A stretch of 64,000 nt of DNA from Perkinsela sp. pyNocScin1 (GCA_964019655.1 CAXHTR010000008.1:806001-870000); one strand, 5' to 3'. Shown: positions 1 to 8,990, counted from the stretch's first letter. Numbers and translations: made by a program. Notes: a model not told the origin generated them from the letters alone.

Positions 1-511
1 GTTCGCGACCCGCAAGTACGCGCCCTGCGAGGCCGAGGAGCGCAAGCGCAAGAAGGAGCAGCGCCGCGAGCGGGCGAGCCACCTCGAGGGGTGGTACAAC
101 ATGCGGCGCGTGAACCCGCGGCGCGACGCGGGCCTCAAAAAGGACCTCGAGCTCCTGCAGTACCGCAATTTCGTCGTTGATGAGCGCGCGTACCGCCGCC
201 CGGACAAGGACGCGCTGCCCAAGTTCGCGGAGCTCGGGACGGTCGTGCGCGATGATCTCATTGACACGCGCAACCTGCCGCGGTGGAAGGAGGGCAAGTC
301 GCTCTTCGACGAGTGGATGAAGGAGGATGGCCTGCGGTCTGTGTCGAACAAACTGAGCAGTAAAGACATTATTGATGTGGGCTCGTCCGCGCTCAGCCAG
401 CAGGCGGCGCCGCGGAACCTGAGCGCCGTCATCCCGGCCAAGTACCCCAAGGACGCCCCGAAGAAGAAGAAAAAGGTGAGCAAGCGGAAACTACGGGCGG
501 ACGACGAGTAA
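1..511 (+). CDS. FCF2: rRNA-processing protein FCF2 (DNTTIP2 C-terminal domain), 5' truncated
   Basis: The reading frame is already open at base 2 and runs to the stop at 511, so the N-terminus lies outside the window and the first visible ATG (101) is internal. The visible part begins with a basic KRKKEQRRE stretch, then the FCF2 core: GWYNM, then a lysine/leucine-rich DLELLQYRN, then LPKFAELGTV. This follows the family pattern of W-[FY]-x-M, L+RDL+LL and PKYFQVGT. It ends in a Lys-rich nucleolar-type tail (KKKKKVSKRK). FCF2 family proteins act in early pre-rRNA cleavage within the small-subunit processome in the nucleolus. First gene of a four-gene plus-strand run. The family call rests on motif recall; I am fairly sure of it. 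Confidence 0.72.
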   Translation, partial: FATRKYAPCEAEERKRKKEQRRERASHLEGWYNMRRVNPRRDAGLKKDLELLQYRNFVVDERAYRRPDKDALPKFAELGTVVRDDLIDTRNLPRWKEGKSLFDEWMKEDGLRSVSNKLSSKDIIDVGSSALSQQAAPRNLSAVIPAKYPKDAPKKKKKVSKRKLRADDE

Positions 512-613
512 AGTGTCCGAGAGAGGTATGGGCTGGCCAAACTAAGTGTTTTGTGCGTGATTCACAGATTTTTATTTTCTCATCAAATTTTTTTCTTTGG
601 ATTAGAATTCCAA

Positions 614-997
614 ATGGATCAGCTCCGATCAATGAAGTTCATGCGCCGCCGCGAGGGCGAGAAGAGCATCGTGCGCGACATCGCGCGCCTGCACGCCTCG
701 CGGCAGGCCGACGCCGACGTGCCCATCCCGGAGGGCTTCCAGCCGCTCATGCCGATGGAGACAGACACTTTGAAGCGCGACCGCTCTGGCGACGGTGACG
801 CGGATGATAAAGCCAAAGCTAGAGACACCAAAGATGGCACCACCAGCGGCCCCTGCATCGAAATCAAGGTGCAGCCGGATGGCAAGTCGCCGGCGGTGCG
901 GAAGGTGCGGGTCTCCTTCGAGCGGTCGTTCGACGCGAAGCTGCACAGCGAGGGCAGAAAAAAGTTTACCCATGCGAAAGATGGGAAGAAGGAGTAG
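614..997 (+). CDS. small basic protein, possibly MPP6-like exosome cofactor
   Basis: 127 residues. The ATG at 614 is chosen because it lies 8 bases after a pyrimidine-rich tract ending in AG at 604-605, the layout of a trans-splice acceptor; the open frame extends further up but has no ATG. The start MDQLRSMKFMRRRE resembles the N-terminal LLRMKFMQR signature of M-phase phosphoprotein 6 (an RNA-binding cofactor of the nuclear exosome). The middle is acidic (GDGDADDKAK) and the C-terminus basic (GRKKFTHAKDGKKE). Apart from the N-terminal motif nothing is diagnostic, so the MPP6 suggestion is weak. GC-rich third positions like its neighbours support coding. Confidence 0.5.
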   Translation: MDQLRSMKFMRRREGEKSIVRDIARLHASRQADADVPIPEGFQPLMPMETDTLKRDRSGDGDADDKAKARDTKDGTTSGPCIEIKVQPDGKSPAVRKVRVSFERSFDAKLHSEGRKKFTHAKDGKKE

Positions 998-1130
998 ATA
1001 GGGGAGGTAGTCAGGTCAATTTGATCATATGTCGTGTCATTTCGATTTTCTGGCCAGCGCAACGCGGATTTGATTGATTCCTTCAGATTCCTTCTGAATA
1101 TCAATCATTCTTCAGTGGCACGAACCCTAC

Positions 1131-1213
1131 CTTCCTTCTCTCGAAAATTCCATTTTCACCTTCACCTATGCCCAAATTTTCTCTCACTCTTTCTCTCTCA
1201 CTCTTCATACAGA
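1131..1213 (+). promoter_or_regulatory. probable trans-splice acceptor of RPB11
   Basis: About 80 bases of almost pure pyrimidine (CTTC, TCTCTC, CTTTCTCTCTCAC) end in CATACAG at 1206-1212, one base before the RPB11 ATG at 1214. A long polypyrimidine tract followed by the first AG is the recognised spliced-leader acceptor layout of kinetoplastids. No downstream exon/intron pattern suggests cis-splicing. The site also fixes the RPB11 start. Confidence 0.6.
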
Positions 1214-1618
1214 ATGAGCTTACACGCTGAGCGCGTCTGGGCGAACGCCATCGACGCGACGAGCCACCTCGACATGCCCGGCGACCCGCCAAAGGTCTCC
1301 ATCGCGCCCGACCACAAGATGCCAAACACCATCTACGCCCAGATCAACAAGGAGGACCACACCATCGCGAACTTGCTGCGCAGCAAGCTCAACGAGGACA
1401 GCAAGGTCGTGTTCGCGGCGTACCAGATCCCGCACCCGACGGAGCCCGTCATCCAGATGAAGATCCAGACCGTCGCGCCGGACGTCTACGGCGCGAGCGA
1501 GAACCTCGGCGACTCCGTCGAGGAGCCCAAGAACGCGCTCTGGCGCGCGACCCGCAGGGCGCTCGAGGACGTCGACGAGTTCGACGCGCTGTTCAAGGCC
1601 GCGTGCGAGTCCCAGTGA
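1214..1618 (+). CDS. RPB11: RNA polymerase II subunit RPB11
   Basis: 134 residues against about 115-120 in other eukaryotes, one compact RPB11/RPAC19 fold. The diagnostic core KVSIAPDHKMPNT followed by INKEDHTIANLLRSKL matches the family pattern INKEDHT(L/I)GN. The next conserved segment VVFAAYQIPHP and the QMKIQT strand are also present. RPB11 pairs with RPB3 to form the assembly platform of RNA polymerase II. The D/E-rich C-terminal helix (LEDVDEFDALFKAA) fits the long dimerisation helix. The start is set by the adjacent acceptor AG. The RPAC19 paralogue (Pol I/III) is the main alternative; the short N-terminus argues for RPB11. Confidence 0.85.
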   Translation: MSLHAERVWANAIDATSHLDMPGDPPKVSIAPDHKMPNTIYAQINKEDHTIANLLRSKLNEDSKVVFAAYQIPHPTEPVIQMKIQTVAPDVYGASENLGDSVEEPKNALWRATRRALEDVDEFDALFKAACESQ

Positions 1619-1695
1619 ATAAGTGGCAGTGGGTGAGTTTTTTTGGAATTAAATAAACTTTCCATTCTTTTCAATTTTCAAAAAATTTACGTGAA

Positions 1696-2205
1696 ATGCC
1701 CCGACCGATCGCCCCGCCACCGCCAGAGGACTTCCACATGAAGAAGAAGGGCTTCAAGTGCGACCGCGTGCAGCGCTACCGCGACAAGCAGACGGCCAAG
1801 CGCAACGGCAAGGTCAAGCAGCGGGTGCAGCCCGAGTGTGTGAAGGAGATCAAGTTCGACACGCGGGACCGCACGGCGTTCCTCGCGACGTTCCGCAACA
1901 GCAAGGAGAAGCGGCGGGCGAAGGCCACCGAGCAGAAGAAGAAGGCGCTGAAGCGCAAGAACAAGACGCAGCGGCAGGACCTCCGCGAGACGGCGCGGCA
2001 GACGTACAACATGAGCATGCACGTGCCGATCAACCCGGATTTCACGCTGACCCTGCCGGGCGTGGAGCGCGGCGCGGCGCTGCGGCGGGCTGACGGAACG
2101 GCGGCGACGGACAAGGCACAGGCGAAGACTGTTGTGTACAGCAACAACGCGGTGGTCACCACGACGCCCTTTCAGTTGCCGAGAAACGGGCCAATTTCGC
2201 AATGA
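1696..2205 (+). CDS. NOL12/RRP17-like nucleolar RNA-binding protein
   Basis: 169 residues, very basic. Residues about 48-85 carry the family core: VKEIKFDTRDRTAFLATF, then a run of KEKRRAKATEQKKKALKRK, matching the Nop25/Rrp17 pattern (hydrophobic-E-hydrophobic-FD…R..FL..F.K.K..RR) followed by a basic coiled coil. Members bind pre-rRNA and act in large-subunit rRNA 5'-end processing in the nucleolus. The N-terminus is proline-rich (MPRPIAPPPPEDFH). Together with FCF2 this makes two ribosome-biogenesis genes in the run, though gene order in polycistronic units usually carries no functional meaning. Last gene before the convergent strand switch. Confidence 0.68.
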   Translation: MPRPIAPPPPEDFHMKKKGFKCDRVQRYRDKQTAKRNGKVKQRVQPECVKEIKFDTRDRTAFLATFRNSKEKRRAKATEQKKKALKRKNKTQRQDLRETARQTYNMSMHVPINPDFTLTLPGVERGAALRRADGTAATDKAQAKTVVYSNNAVVTTTPFQLPRNGPISQ

Positions 2206-2858
2206 GAAATGGGTGATGGGGGAAGTCGGACAGAGAGTTCTGCCTCTGGAAGTCGAGTGAGATCATCAAATTCGTGGGAATGCAATGTCGATGCTGCCCG
2301 TTGATGGAGGTTTTCGTTGCTTCTGATGTAGTTTCTTGAGCGAAGAGATATTTCATACTTTTTTCGTTTTTCATGCACGAATGATGAGTGGGTGCGTTGA
2401 TCTCGATGGCATAGATAGGCGGCAGCGCGATATGAAGTGATATCAATTGTTCCACTGTGATCCATCAGTAGGTTAGAAAGCCTTCTGTCACAAGCATTGA
2501 GCGTACAGATAGAGAAACTTTGTCCAGCACAGGAGGATTTGGGGAATAAAAGTTCAGGCAATGTCGATGCAATAATCAATGGGTACCGCTCGAAAGCAGT
2601 GTCTCATTAAGGACGCAGTTTGTCATCATGTGGGAAGGGAAAGTATTGAAAAGTTGTGTCTCTCTGGAAATTGATTCACGAGCATGAACGTGACATCAGC
2701 CGTCACGGCTCAAGTTGTTAAGAATGAATTTTCAAAAATTTTGACCTATGCATGCGTTGGGGTGGCCGTGCGTAAAGAGGCTCCTTTGTACTCTCTAACA
2801 CAATCTTTACAAAAAGTAACCTGTCTAATGGAAAGTAAAATTTGTAAACTTTGGTACA
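2206..2858. other. gene-free stretch at start of convergent strand-switch region
   Basis: About 650 bases, AT-richer than the flanking genes, between the last plus-strand gene and the first transposase relic. I see no convincing coding frame, tRNA or repeat here. Short open frames on both strands lack family motifs and the third-position bias of the true genes. Confidence 0.5.
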
Positions 2859-3790
2859 ATGACGAAGCACATGGATGTCGACCAGCGCATTGTCATCAAA
2901 AAGCGCCGGGTCGATCAGCATTGGTCTTACCGCAAAAGAGGAGAAGCCGTAGGCGTGTCACATTCGGCCGTGCGGGAAGAAATAGAGAAGAATACACCCC
3001 CTGAACGGCCTGATTTGTACGACCCGCGCGCTCAGGCTCGATATATGCGGCTACGCGCGGAACGGAATTGCATTTTCAACCGGGCGATCTGCGCTGAAAT
3101 CGAGCGACGCATCAACGCGAGAGAAAAGGTGGACTCCATCGTCATCAGCATGAGCCGTATGAGGCCCCCGATGAAAGGCGGGCGAAGCACCATATACAGC
3201 TACGTGAAAATCGACAAGGAGATTGGAGATAGACTGTACAGGAAGCTCCGTATGTACAAATTTGTTCGCCGTCAGGGCCTACGACGACGTGGTGCATTTC
3301 GTAACCGCATTCGCGATGCTGTTTGCATCACACGGCGCCCCAAGCACATCCTGAGACGCAAGCGGTATGGAGACCTCGAGGTCGGCCTCATGGCGGGAAG
3401 GCGTGGCTCCGGATATCTCCTCGTCGTCATCGAGCGTAAGTCACGCTGAGGATGGGTCGCAAAGATGCCGGATAAGAACCCGAAGCGTGTTCGGCGCTTG
3501 CTTGTCAAGATGCTCCTGGGCTATAAGGTCAAGACGATGACCTATGACCGAGGCATGGAATTGAAGTACCATGACTGGGTTAACGCCCGTCTCGGCTGCA
3601 AGTCCTACTTCTGCCGCCCGCGCTGCACGGCCGACAAAGGCAGCGTAGAGCGCTGAATTCGTCGTTTGCGCGAAGTTTATCCCAAGGGGGCAGCCTAGAG
3701 GCTGTCACATATGTCAAGAGCTAGGCATACGCAAAAAGGCACTCAACAATGAGCTAAATACCGACCGTTCTCCGGGAAGGAGTACTGTGC
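2859..3790 (+). pseudogene. IS30-family transposase relic (copy 1)
   Basis: A bacterial-type IS30 transposase reading frame with in-frame stops. N-terminal helix-turn-helix: RIVIKKRRVDQHWSYRKRG then AVGVSHSAVREEIEKN, parallel to the IS30 pattern IA..L..S.STI.REI.RN. The DDE region follows: RYGDLEVGLMAGRRGSGY, then LLVVIERKSR, the usual (E)GDL…GS…(V/L)ERKSR block, but the first catalytic Asp appears replaced by Gly. The second Asp is in MTYDRGMELK and the Glu in ADKGSVER. TGA stops interrupt at 3447 (after ERKSR) and 3654 (after GSVER), with the frame and homology continuing after each (IRRLREVYPKG). A shifted ALNNELNT near 3730 resembles the C-terminal LNNELNNRPR. Non-functional. AT-rich surroundings, no intact ends identified. 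Confidence 0.72.
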
Positions 3791-4025
3791 CGCTGTCGCA
3801 CAGAAGAAAACTGATGAGCGCATAAAAGCTGGTTACGAAAAAAGCGGAGCAGCCCGAACGTGCCCGGTACGCACGAAAAATCCCGAGCTTTACGAAGAAA
3901 TTCGTCGCCGCGTTCGGGACAAGGAGAAGACAGCTGACATTGTCCGAAAATTGACAGTGGAGTGCGAAGAGATCACCATCAGAAAGATACGAACAGTACA
4001 AGATTTTGTCGAAGAAAATCACTGA
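3768..4025 (+). pseudogene. second IS30-family N-terminal fragment
   Basis: Directly behind copy 1 and in the same frame is an open stretch from about 3750 to the TGA at 4023. It begins GKEYCAAVAQKKTDERIKAG, which aligns with the region after the IS30 helix-turn-helix (Y-x-A-x-x-AQ…), and continues ELYEEIRRRVRDKEKTADIV. That segment parallels CAEIERRINAREKVDSIV in copy 1. It is therefore a diverged second copy cut off before the catalytic domain, giving a head-to-tail arrangement of two elements or a nested insertion. Moderate confidence: the similarity is visible by eye but weak. Confidence 0.5.
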
Positions 4026-4136
4026 AAGCACGCGCACAGACAGGCAGACACACACAGACTTTATTTCAGATTAGCGCACAAGCTTGCATCGATAGCACTC
4101 CCACGCAAAAAAATAATAATGCTATAATGTAGGGGT

Positions 4137-4262
4137 CCCAGAGCCCGAAAAAGTATAGCGTTGGAGATGTCACAGGGCCTGCACACTGGGAAATTTCTGA
4201 TGATTTTTCTAGCTAGTAAAATGTAAGCAAGGGCCTCCTTTTCGTAGCAAAAGGGAGCCGTT
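4137..4262 (+). repeat. 125-bp direct repeat, copy 1
   Basis: Nearly the same sequence as 4588-4713, in direct orientation 451 bases apart. Shared blocks include CAGAGCCC, GTCACAGGGCCTG, ACACTGGGAA, TGATTTTTCTAGC, AGTAAAATGTAAGCA and CTCCT.TTCGTAG. No coding potential is evident. Probably part of an older mobile element or a tandem duplication. Confidence 0.75.
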
Positions 4263-4587
4263 ACCATGTCCGAGAGGTCAGCACAGAGAAGCACAGCATG
4301 CGCACCACACTGGATATAATCCGCCCACAAACTCACCTAGCATGGCTGTCCACTGCCCCTCAGTGAGACTTTTAGCATACGATTATACAGTTCGATTGTG
4401 CTTTTGGGTAAAAATAACGTTTTGAGAAGCTTGACGAAGCTTTTTTGCGCTTGGCAAACTGGGGCCGCAGAAGGGCGGATGCAGTAGAAGTACGGTGACG
4501 TGCCCATGGTACGTGTCTCACTCGAGACATGCCTTCGGTGTATTTCAAGAATACGGAACCACTCAGGCACTTTTTTAGATCTGCAGT

Positions 4588-4713
4588 ACCAGAGCCCAAA
4601 AAAGTAAAGCATTGGAGGTGTCACAGGGCCTGTACACTGGGAATTTTTTTATGATTTTTCTAGCAAGTAAAATGTAAGCATGGGTCTCCTATTCGTAGTT
4701 CAAGGGATCTACG
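4588..4713 (+). repeat. 125-bp direct repeat, copy 2
   Basis: Second copy of the repeat at 4137-4262, with a handful of substitutions and small indels. The intervening 325 bases (4263-4587) contain no recognisable gene. Confidence 0.75.
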
Positions 4714-4926
4714 AGATTTGACGAGAGACCACCCGGAGCTCACCATCGGAAAGTGCCGATGGGCCGCGTTCGCTTGACTCCGATGGGTTTTATCAAGTGT
4801 GCTTTTTACATCTTTGACAGCTTGTCCTAGCACAGCTTCCCCTACAGCGACATCCATCTCCAACAGCGATGAGAAGATTACTCGTCAGTCTATTGCATCA
4901 TGATTACTGAAATCTGCCCCTGAAAG

Positions 4927-5700
4927 ATGACCTCCTGCGACATCCCCTACCGCACTGGAAAAATGCTTTCTAATACTGTCTTCATTTCCCCTACAGTGTT
5001 AGTTGCTCGAAGCCGCGAATCCCCTGTGAAGCGAAGTAGGGCAGAAAGTGATGCAGAGGAGTCCAACCGTCGTGTTGCTGTCGTCATCGGCCGTGCAGTT
5101 TCGGTTGATGGAAGCCGCAACCTCCGGTCAAGCGAAACAGGGCAAAAAGCGATGAACCTTCCAAGAAAGATTGGAATGACGACTTCCATGTCTTCGGAAT
5201 GGTAAATATGCCTCTCAATGGTGAAGACAGGCCGTACTGCACGGTTTGTTTGAAGAAGAGGCCGCTGGCAAACGAATCCCTCAAAGATTATCATCTGAGA
5301 GCACATGCATGAACTCACATGTCCGAAAAGGATAAAGCCAAAGGAGTTCTGGATTATAATTATCTAAAACGTGAGGTAGCTGCATACCAAGCACGAGACA
5401 CCGCTAAATAAAAGTTCCGAAGCAAAAAGCTAAAGGATTTGCTCGCAAGGTATTTAACTGCATTGACAGTGTCATATAACAAGCTTCCTCACGTTGCAGC
5501 AGAGAACTTTATGTTCAGGCTGACTTGATACAAGAGGTAAGACAATCACAATTTCCTATAAGCATCCAGCCAGACGAGGCTACGGACGTCGCAGGTTAAA
5601 TGTCACGTTGTTGCGCACGTCAGATAGATCCATAAGACGAAGAAAGGCTTTGTAATGAAGGAAGATTTTCTTTTTAGCACTGATGAGCTTTTTCATACAC
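4927..5700 (+). pseudogene. degraded hAT-type transposase, copy A (BED finger and start of core)
   Basis: Frame-broken but readable. From about 5157 a BED-type zinc finger is clear: KKDWNDDFHVFG, then RPYCTVCLKK (CxxC), then DYHLRAHA (HxxxH). Downstream, KLPHVAAENFMF and the shifted segments QPDEATDV and CHVVAHVR correspond to the ZBED5-like hAT core (compare copy B). Upstream a basic SPVKRSRAESD motif at about 5020 recurs as PPVKRNRAKSDE at about 5120, an internal duplication of a likely nuclear-localisation segment. Several stops and frameshifts show it is dead. Confidence 0.6.
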
Positions 5701-5712
5701 ACACAGTCCGAA

Positions 5713-5800
5713 TGTGTCTCGCCGTACAGCCCTGAGCGCAGCCCCAAGGTGTATTTCTGCACCTCCTTTGATGGCTCGAAATTGTTTCGAGCAGTCGTAC
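5713..5800 (+). repeat. dispersed repeat shared with 7526-7612
   Basis: The block TACAGCCCTGAGCGCAGCCC is identical in the two places and similarity continues through TTCTGC and TGGCTCGA…TTTCGAGCA. One frame reads YSPERSPK, reminiscent of the Tc1/mariner-type YSPELNPIE motif that is intact at 10751, but this may be coincidence. Each copy lies just after a hAT relic. Confidence 0.55.
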
Positions 5801-6119
5801 GCTATCACTGCCACAAGGAAATCTTTTCGGACGGTTCAAGAAGCCCATGTTGTCCACCACTGATCCACCGCTAATACCCATCGAAGAGCAGGGCAATAGT
5901 TTAGACGCTCAAAGCGAGTTTCCAAATCCTGAAGTCGAGCCTAAGCAGCCCGAGAGCAGGGTTGAAGAGCTAGAGCTAGAGCAAGAGCTTCTGCAATGAC
6001 TACGTAAAGTTCAAGAGTTGGAAAGTGAGATAAATCGATCTATGACCAGAGTCCGTGATTCATTTTGTGAAATCAGACCAGCATAGAGGGGGGAACTCTG
6101 GCACTCTTTGAACCGAACG

Positions 6120-7214
6120 ACTGGAGCAACAGACCTTACCCATTAAGTGACTCTGATACAGAAAGCTCTTTGGGCGACGTTGTTGAAATTCCAGACGTTA
6201 TTGAGATAACGGCTGGAGATTCAAATCAAAATGTTGGGGCTCAGACGCGAAGGCCTGCAAATAAAGTTCCTTTTTAACTTCTCGCGATCTCAGAGGCAAA
6301 TCAGAAGCTAATTGGCCAGGTTATCGTACCTGTGGCAAGATCGTAGATCAAGCCCAAACCGAAGCGACATTGGCACGATGACATGTCCTGCAAAGGGTAT
6401 CTTCATGGCAAGGACTTGGATGGCTTCGACAGGCCAGTGTGCGCATTTTGCGATACGGCACTCGCCAATTCATCTTTTGCATTCCCAAGCATTTAGATGA
6501 TCATATGCAGACACACATGAAGTTGAACAATTTCACTGCGGAAAATGTCATAGAGAGGATGAATACCATTCGCAACCGTCGGAGCATTGACGAGGTGTTC
6601 GTTCATTTTGACGAAAACTTAGAATATTTGAAGCTTATGACGGCGAATAGACTTTGCCTAAGTAGGAAGCCTTACGTTGCCGCCGAGAATTTTTTGTTTC
6701 CATGGGGCAAAGATCTTTTGAAAGCTTTAAAGTGTGATCCGTCGATCATTGACGCCGTTGCCAAAAGCGCGAAAACAATGAAGACTTCGACGGTGCAAAT
6801 TCAGGATCATTTGAAAGAAAAGCTTATTCGTGAGATAAAATCATCCCCATTTCCAGTCCATATTCAGGTCGATGACTCGACCGATATCACAAAGCAGTGC
6901 AATGTTGTTGTGCACGTGAGATTTATGCATAAGAAGGGAAATACTTTTGAAGCTGTCGATCATCATCTTTTCGGAAATGCCTTGCTCGCTACTGGAAGTT
7001 CCCGGGCGGTAAAATTGATCGTGAAGTGCTCAGTTCACAAGACGGATGCGAATCATCGAAGAGCACACCGCTGGCTATACCTGCTGCTCTGTGGACAGCT
7101 ACTGACCAGCGATGAAAACCTTTCTCAGTTTTCGGTCTCGATTATTTGCTCACGTGGAGCTAAACACATCTTTGTTTTGTGTTTGTGCATGCGCCTGGTC
7201 AGAAGTCAAAAGAT
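6120..7214 (+). pseudogene. degraded hAT-type transposase, copy B (best preserved)
   Basis: From about 6125 one frame reads an acidic leader (LSDSDTESSLGDVVEIPDVI), then the BED finger at 6371-6500: RHWHDDMSCKGYLHG, RPVCAFCDTALANSSF (CxxC) and, after a one-base frameshift near 6470-6490, DDHMQTHMK (HxxxH). The transposase core follows in frame to about 7010: KPYVAAENFLFPWGKDLL, IREIKSSPFPVHIQVDDSTD (first catalytic Asp region) and NVVVHVRFMHKKG. These match the ZBED5/DUF4371 branch of hAT transposases. The catalytic C-terminus is missing; it stops at 7216 near the start of copy C. Confidence 0.68.
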
Positions 7215-7505
7215 ATGAATCGCCCGAAACAGTCCCCCAAAAAAAAGTGGAACCCAGACTTCCGGAAGAGTGGACTCGTCAAAGATCCTAAGGATGGAGT
7301 TGACATACCATTTTGTGTTCTTTGCAGGAAAGTAAAAGCCAACTCTTCTCTTTGGCCAGCATCATACAGTGGAGCACGCAATGACACATGTGCGTAAGAT
7401 CGGATTCAATCTCTTTGGGATTCAAGTGAGCAACGATACGATGCAGAGAGTCTGTGCTGATCTGGCGAAGTGTTTGGGCAGTGACCCGCACCTTTGCGAC
7501 ATAGA
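7215..7505 (+). pseudogene. hAT-type BED zinc-finger relic, copy C
   Basis: Starts at an ATG (7215) with MNRPKQSPKKKWNPDF, followed by DIPFCVLCRKVKANSSL (CxxC). After a frameshift the second half of the finger, EHAMTHVRK (HxxxH), is readable at about 7375-7400 and the frame runs on to a stop at 7506. Same architecture as copies A and B but a different sequence, so it is a separate family member and not a recent duplicate. Confidence 0.55.
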
Positions 7506-7525
7506 CACTGCAATTTGAAAGCATG

Positions 7526-7612
7526 CATCGCCATACAGCCCTGAGCGCAGCCCCAAGGTACGCTTCTGCGCGTGATCTGGTGGCTCGAGAAAGTTTCGAG
7601 CACTTTCCTCGA
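7526..7612 (+). repeat. dispersed repeat shared with 5713-5800
   Basis: Second copy of the TACAGCCCTGAGCGCAGCCC repeat, again following a hAT relic. Confidence 0.55.
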
Positions 7613-7817
7613 CTGGCGGTCAGCGTGCATCTGTTCCCTATCGTACGCGGGGCACCGTGCACCGACGAGAGAGTAGATAGAGACTATAAATACCACTATT
7701 GAAAGCATAGACAATGAGCAAACGCCTAGTAAGGACATTACTGAAAGTTCCAACTCTGCGACAGCCAATGCACAGGCAACACCACGAAGGAACACTCCAT
7801 CTAAGGGTCTATCTACG

Positions 7818-8477
7818 ATGCCCGCACATAGCTTGGACCTTACTTCCGTGAAATCGTTTCGCCCTTCTTTGAGGATAGCTTTTGGAAAGCTCCCTGGTCC
7901 CCGAAAGCTCTCTTTTCCGGAAGGACCCAAGCCTGGACACACCAAGCCGGCACCGCAGCGTCCAGTAATTCGATTTGCATCGAAGAAGAACTTTTCGCGA
8001 ACACTCCACGAACACTGCACGCGGAAATCAGCAGCTCCGCTGATCCCAGCCCCGGGGCTACAAGAGCAAGAAGATGGCCGGCCCGAAAGTGATAATGCGG
8101 GCAGTGGAAGCGCAGAGGATGGCCGGCCCGAAAGTGATGATGTGGGCGGTGGAAGCGCAGAGGATGGCCGGCCCGAAAGTGATGATGTGGGCGGTGGAAG
8201 CGCAGAGGATGGCCAGCCCGAAAGTGATGATGCGGGCGGTGGAAGCGCAGAGGATGGCCAGCCCGAAAGTGATGATGCGGGCGCGGAGGAGGGGGGCGAT
8301 GACAATGAGGCTGCTTTGGACCCCTCGATACTCGAGGTGCGCAACGAGGGAGACGAAATTACTGAGGACATGTACGAGCCAGTGAAAGAGACGGAGGAAG
8401 AGCGATTGAAACTCTCATTTTTCATGCTCTCGAGCACAAGAAGCAGGACAGACATAAGAAATTCGGCGATTATGTGA
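7818..8477 (+). CDS. hypothetical low-complexity protein with five 15-residue repeats
   Basis: A 219-residue frame from the ATG at 7818; the frame is open back to 7677 without another ATG. N-terminal 80 residues are basic and Pro-rich (KLPGPRKLSFPEGPKPGHTK). Residues about 85-157 are four full copies and one partial copy of EDG(R/Q)PESDD(V/A)GGGSA encoded by a 45-bp minisatellite. The tail is acidic. No family recognised. It lies between hAT relics, so it may be the disordered N-terminal part of another element and not a host gene. The repeat array alone could keep the frame open. Confidence 0.35.
   Translation: MPAHSLDLTSVKSFRPSLRIAFGKLPGPRKLSFPEGPKPGHTKPAPQRPVIRFASKKNFSRTLHEHCTRKSAAPLIPAPGLQEQEDGRPESDNAGSGSAEDGRPESDDVGGGSAEDGRPESDDVGGGSAEDGQPESDDAGGGSAEDGQPESDDAGAEEGGDDNEAALDPSILEVRNEGDEITEDMYEPVKETEEERLKLSFFMLSSTRSRTDIRNSAIM
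8070..8287 (+). repeat. 45-bp minisatellite, about 4.8 units
   Basis: Units start at 8070, 8115, 8160, 8205 and 8250. Each is 45 bp (15 codons) beginning GA(A/G)GATGGCC(G/A)GCCCGAAAG. Units 2 and 3 are identical in translation, as are the first parts of 4 and 5, indicating recent unequal exchange. The period is a multiple of three and preserves the frame. Confidence 0.9.
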
Positions 8478-8990
8478 GGGGTGAGATTTGTATTGGCATG
8501 ACTTGATTTCTCACTAATTGCCCTGCAGAAGAGCTCGGGGGACGAATTAAAGTGTGCTTGGGGCTCTGCAGATCGGCAAAAACGTACAGAAGAAAAGCCA
8601 AAACAGTTATGTAAGCTCCATCCGTCTCGAGCGATGAAAAACTGCGAGAATCTTTTAAAGAAGCTGCGAAGGATAGAGGATTGCGATTATGACTAGCCCT
8701 CGTTTGTCGATCTTAGAGTAATGCACGTGCACGCAGAATAGCATGCATTATGGTCGATGAGCAAGATTAGAAGCCCAGAGAGTACAGCCCTGAATTGAAG
8801 CCCATAGGAGCGCTAAAGCGCAGTGCACGAGTCAGGCAAGGCAAACCCCAAAACCCAGAAGCACTTGTCTGAAAATTAATGCCCCTTAATCTGCGCTTAC
8901 CCCTGTAGGCCCGCAAAGCAAGGGTCTCTTACACGAGAACCCTTGTCTGCATCAGGCTGACTTCTCCTGCACCTTTTCAAAAATGCCACT
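8478..8990. other. gene-free transposon debris
   Basis: No coherent gene. One frame at about 8778 reads EYSPELKPIGALKRS, another echo of the Tc1/mariner YSPELNPIE…LKR motif. At 8927-8954 is a strong hairpin: CAAGGGTCTC, loop TTACAC, then GAGAACCCTTG (one bulged A). Confidence 0.4.

Noticed and set aside
551-613. N-terminal extension of the 614-997 gene
   Set aside because: The frame is open but starts with non-ATG codons, is T-rich, and contains the probable splice acceptor AG at 604-605.
2684-3004. 106-codon frame just before the IS30 relic
   Set aside because: No motif, AT-rich, overlaps the transposase frame; judged random.
2859-4025. IS30 segment as bacterial contamination or assembly chimera
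   Set aside because: It is degraded, flanked on both sides by other eukaryotic-type relics and eukaryotic genes, and a related relic occurs at 51879. A clean bacterial read would be intact and have bacterial neighbours.
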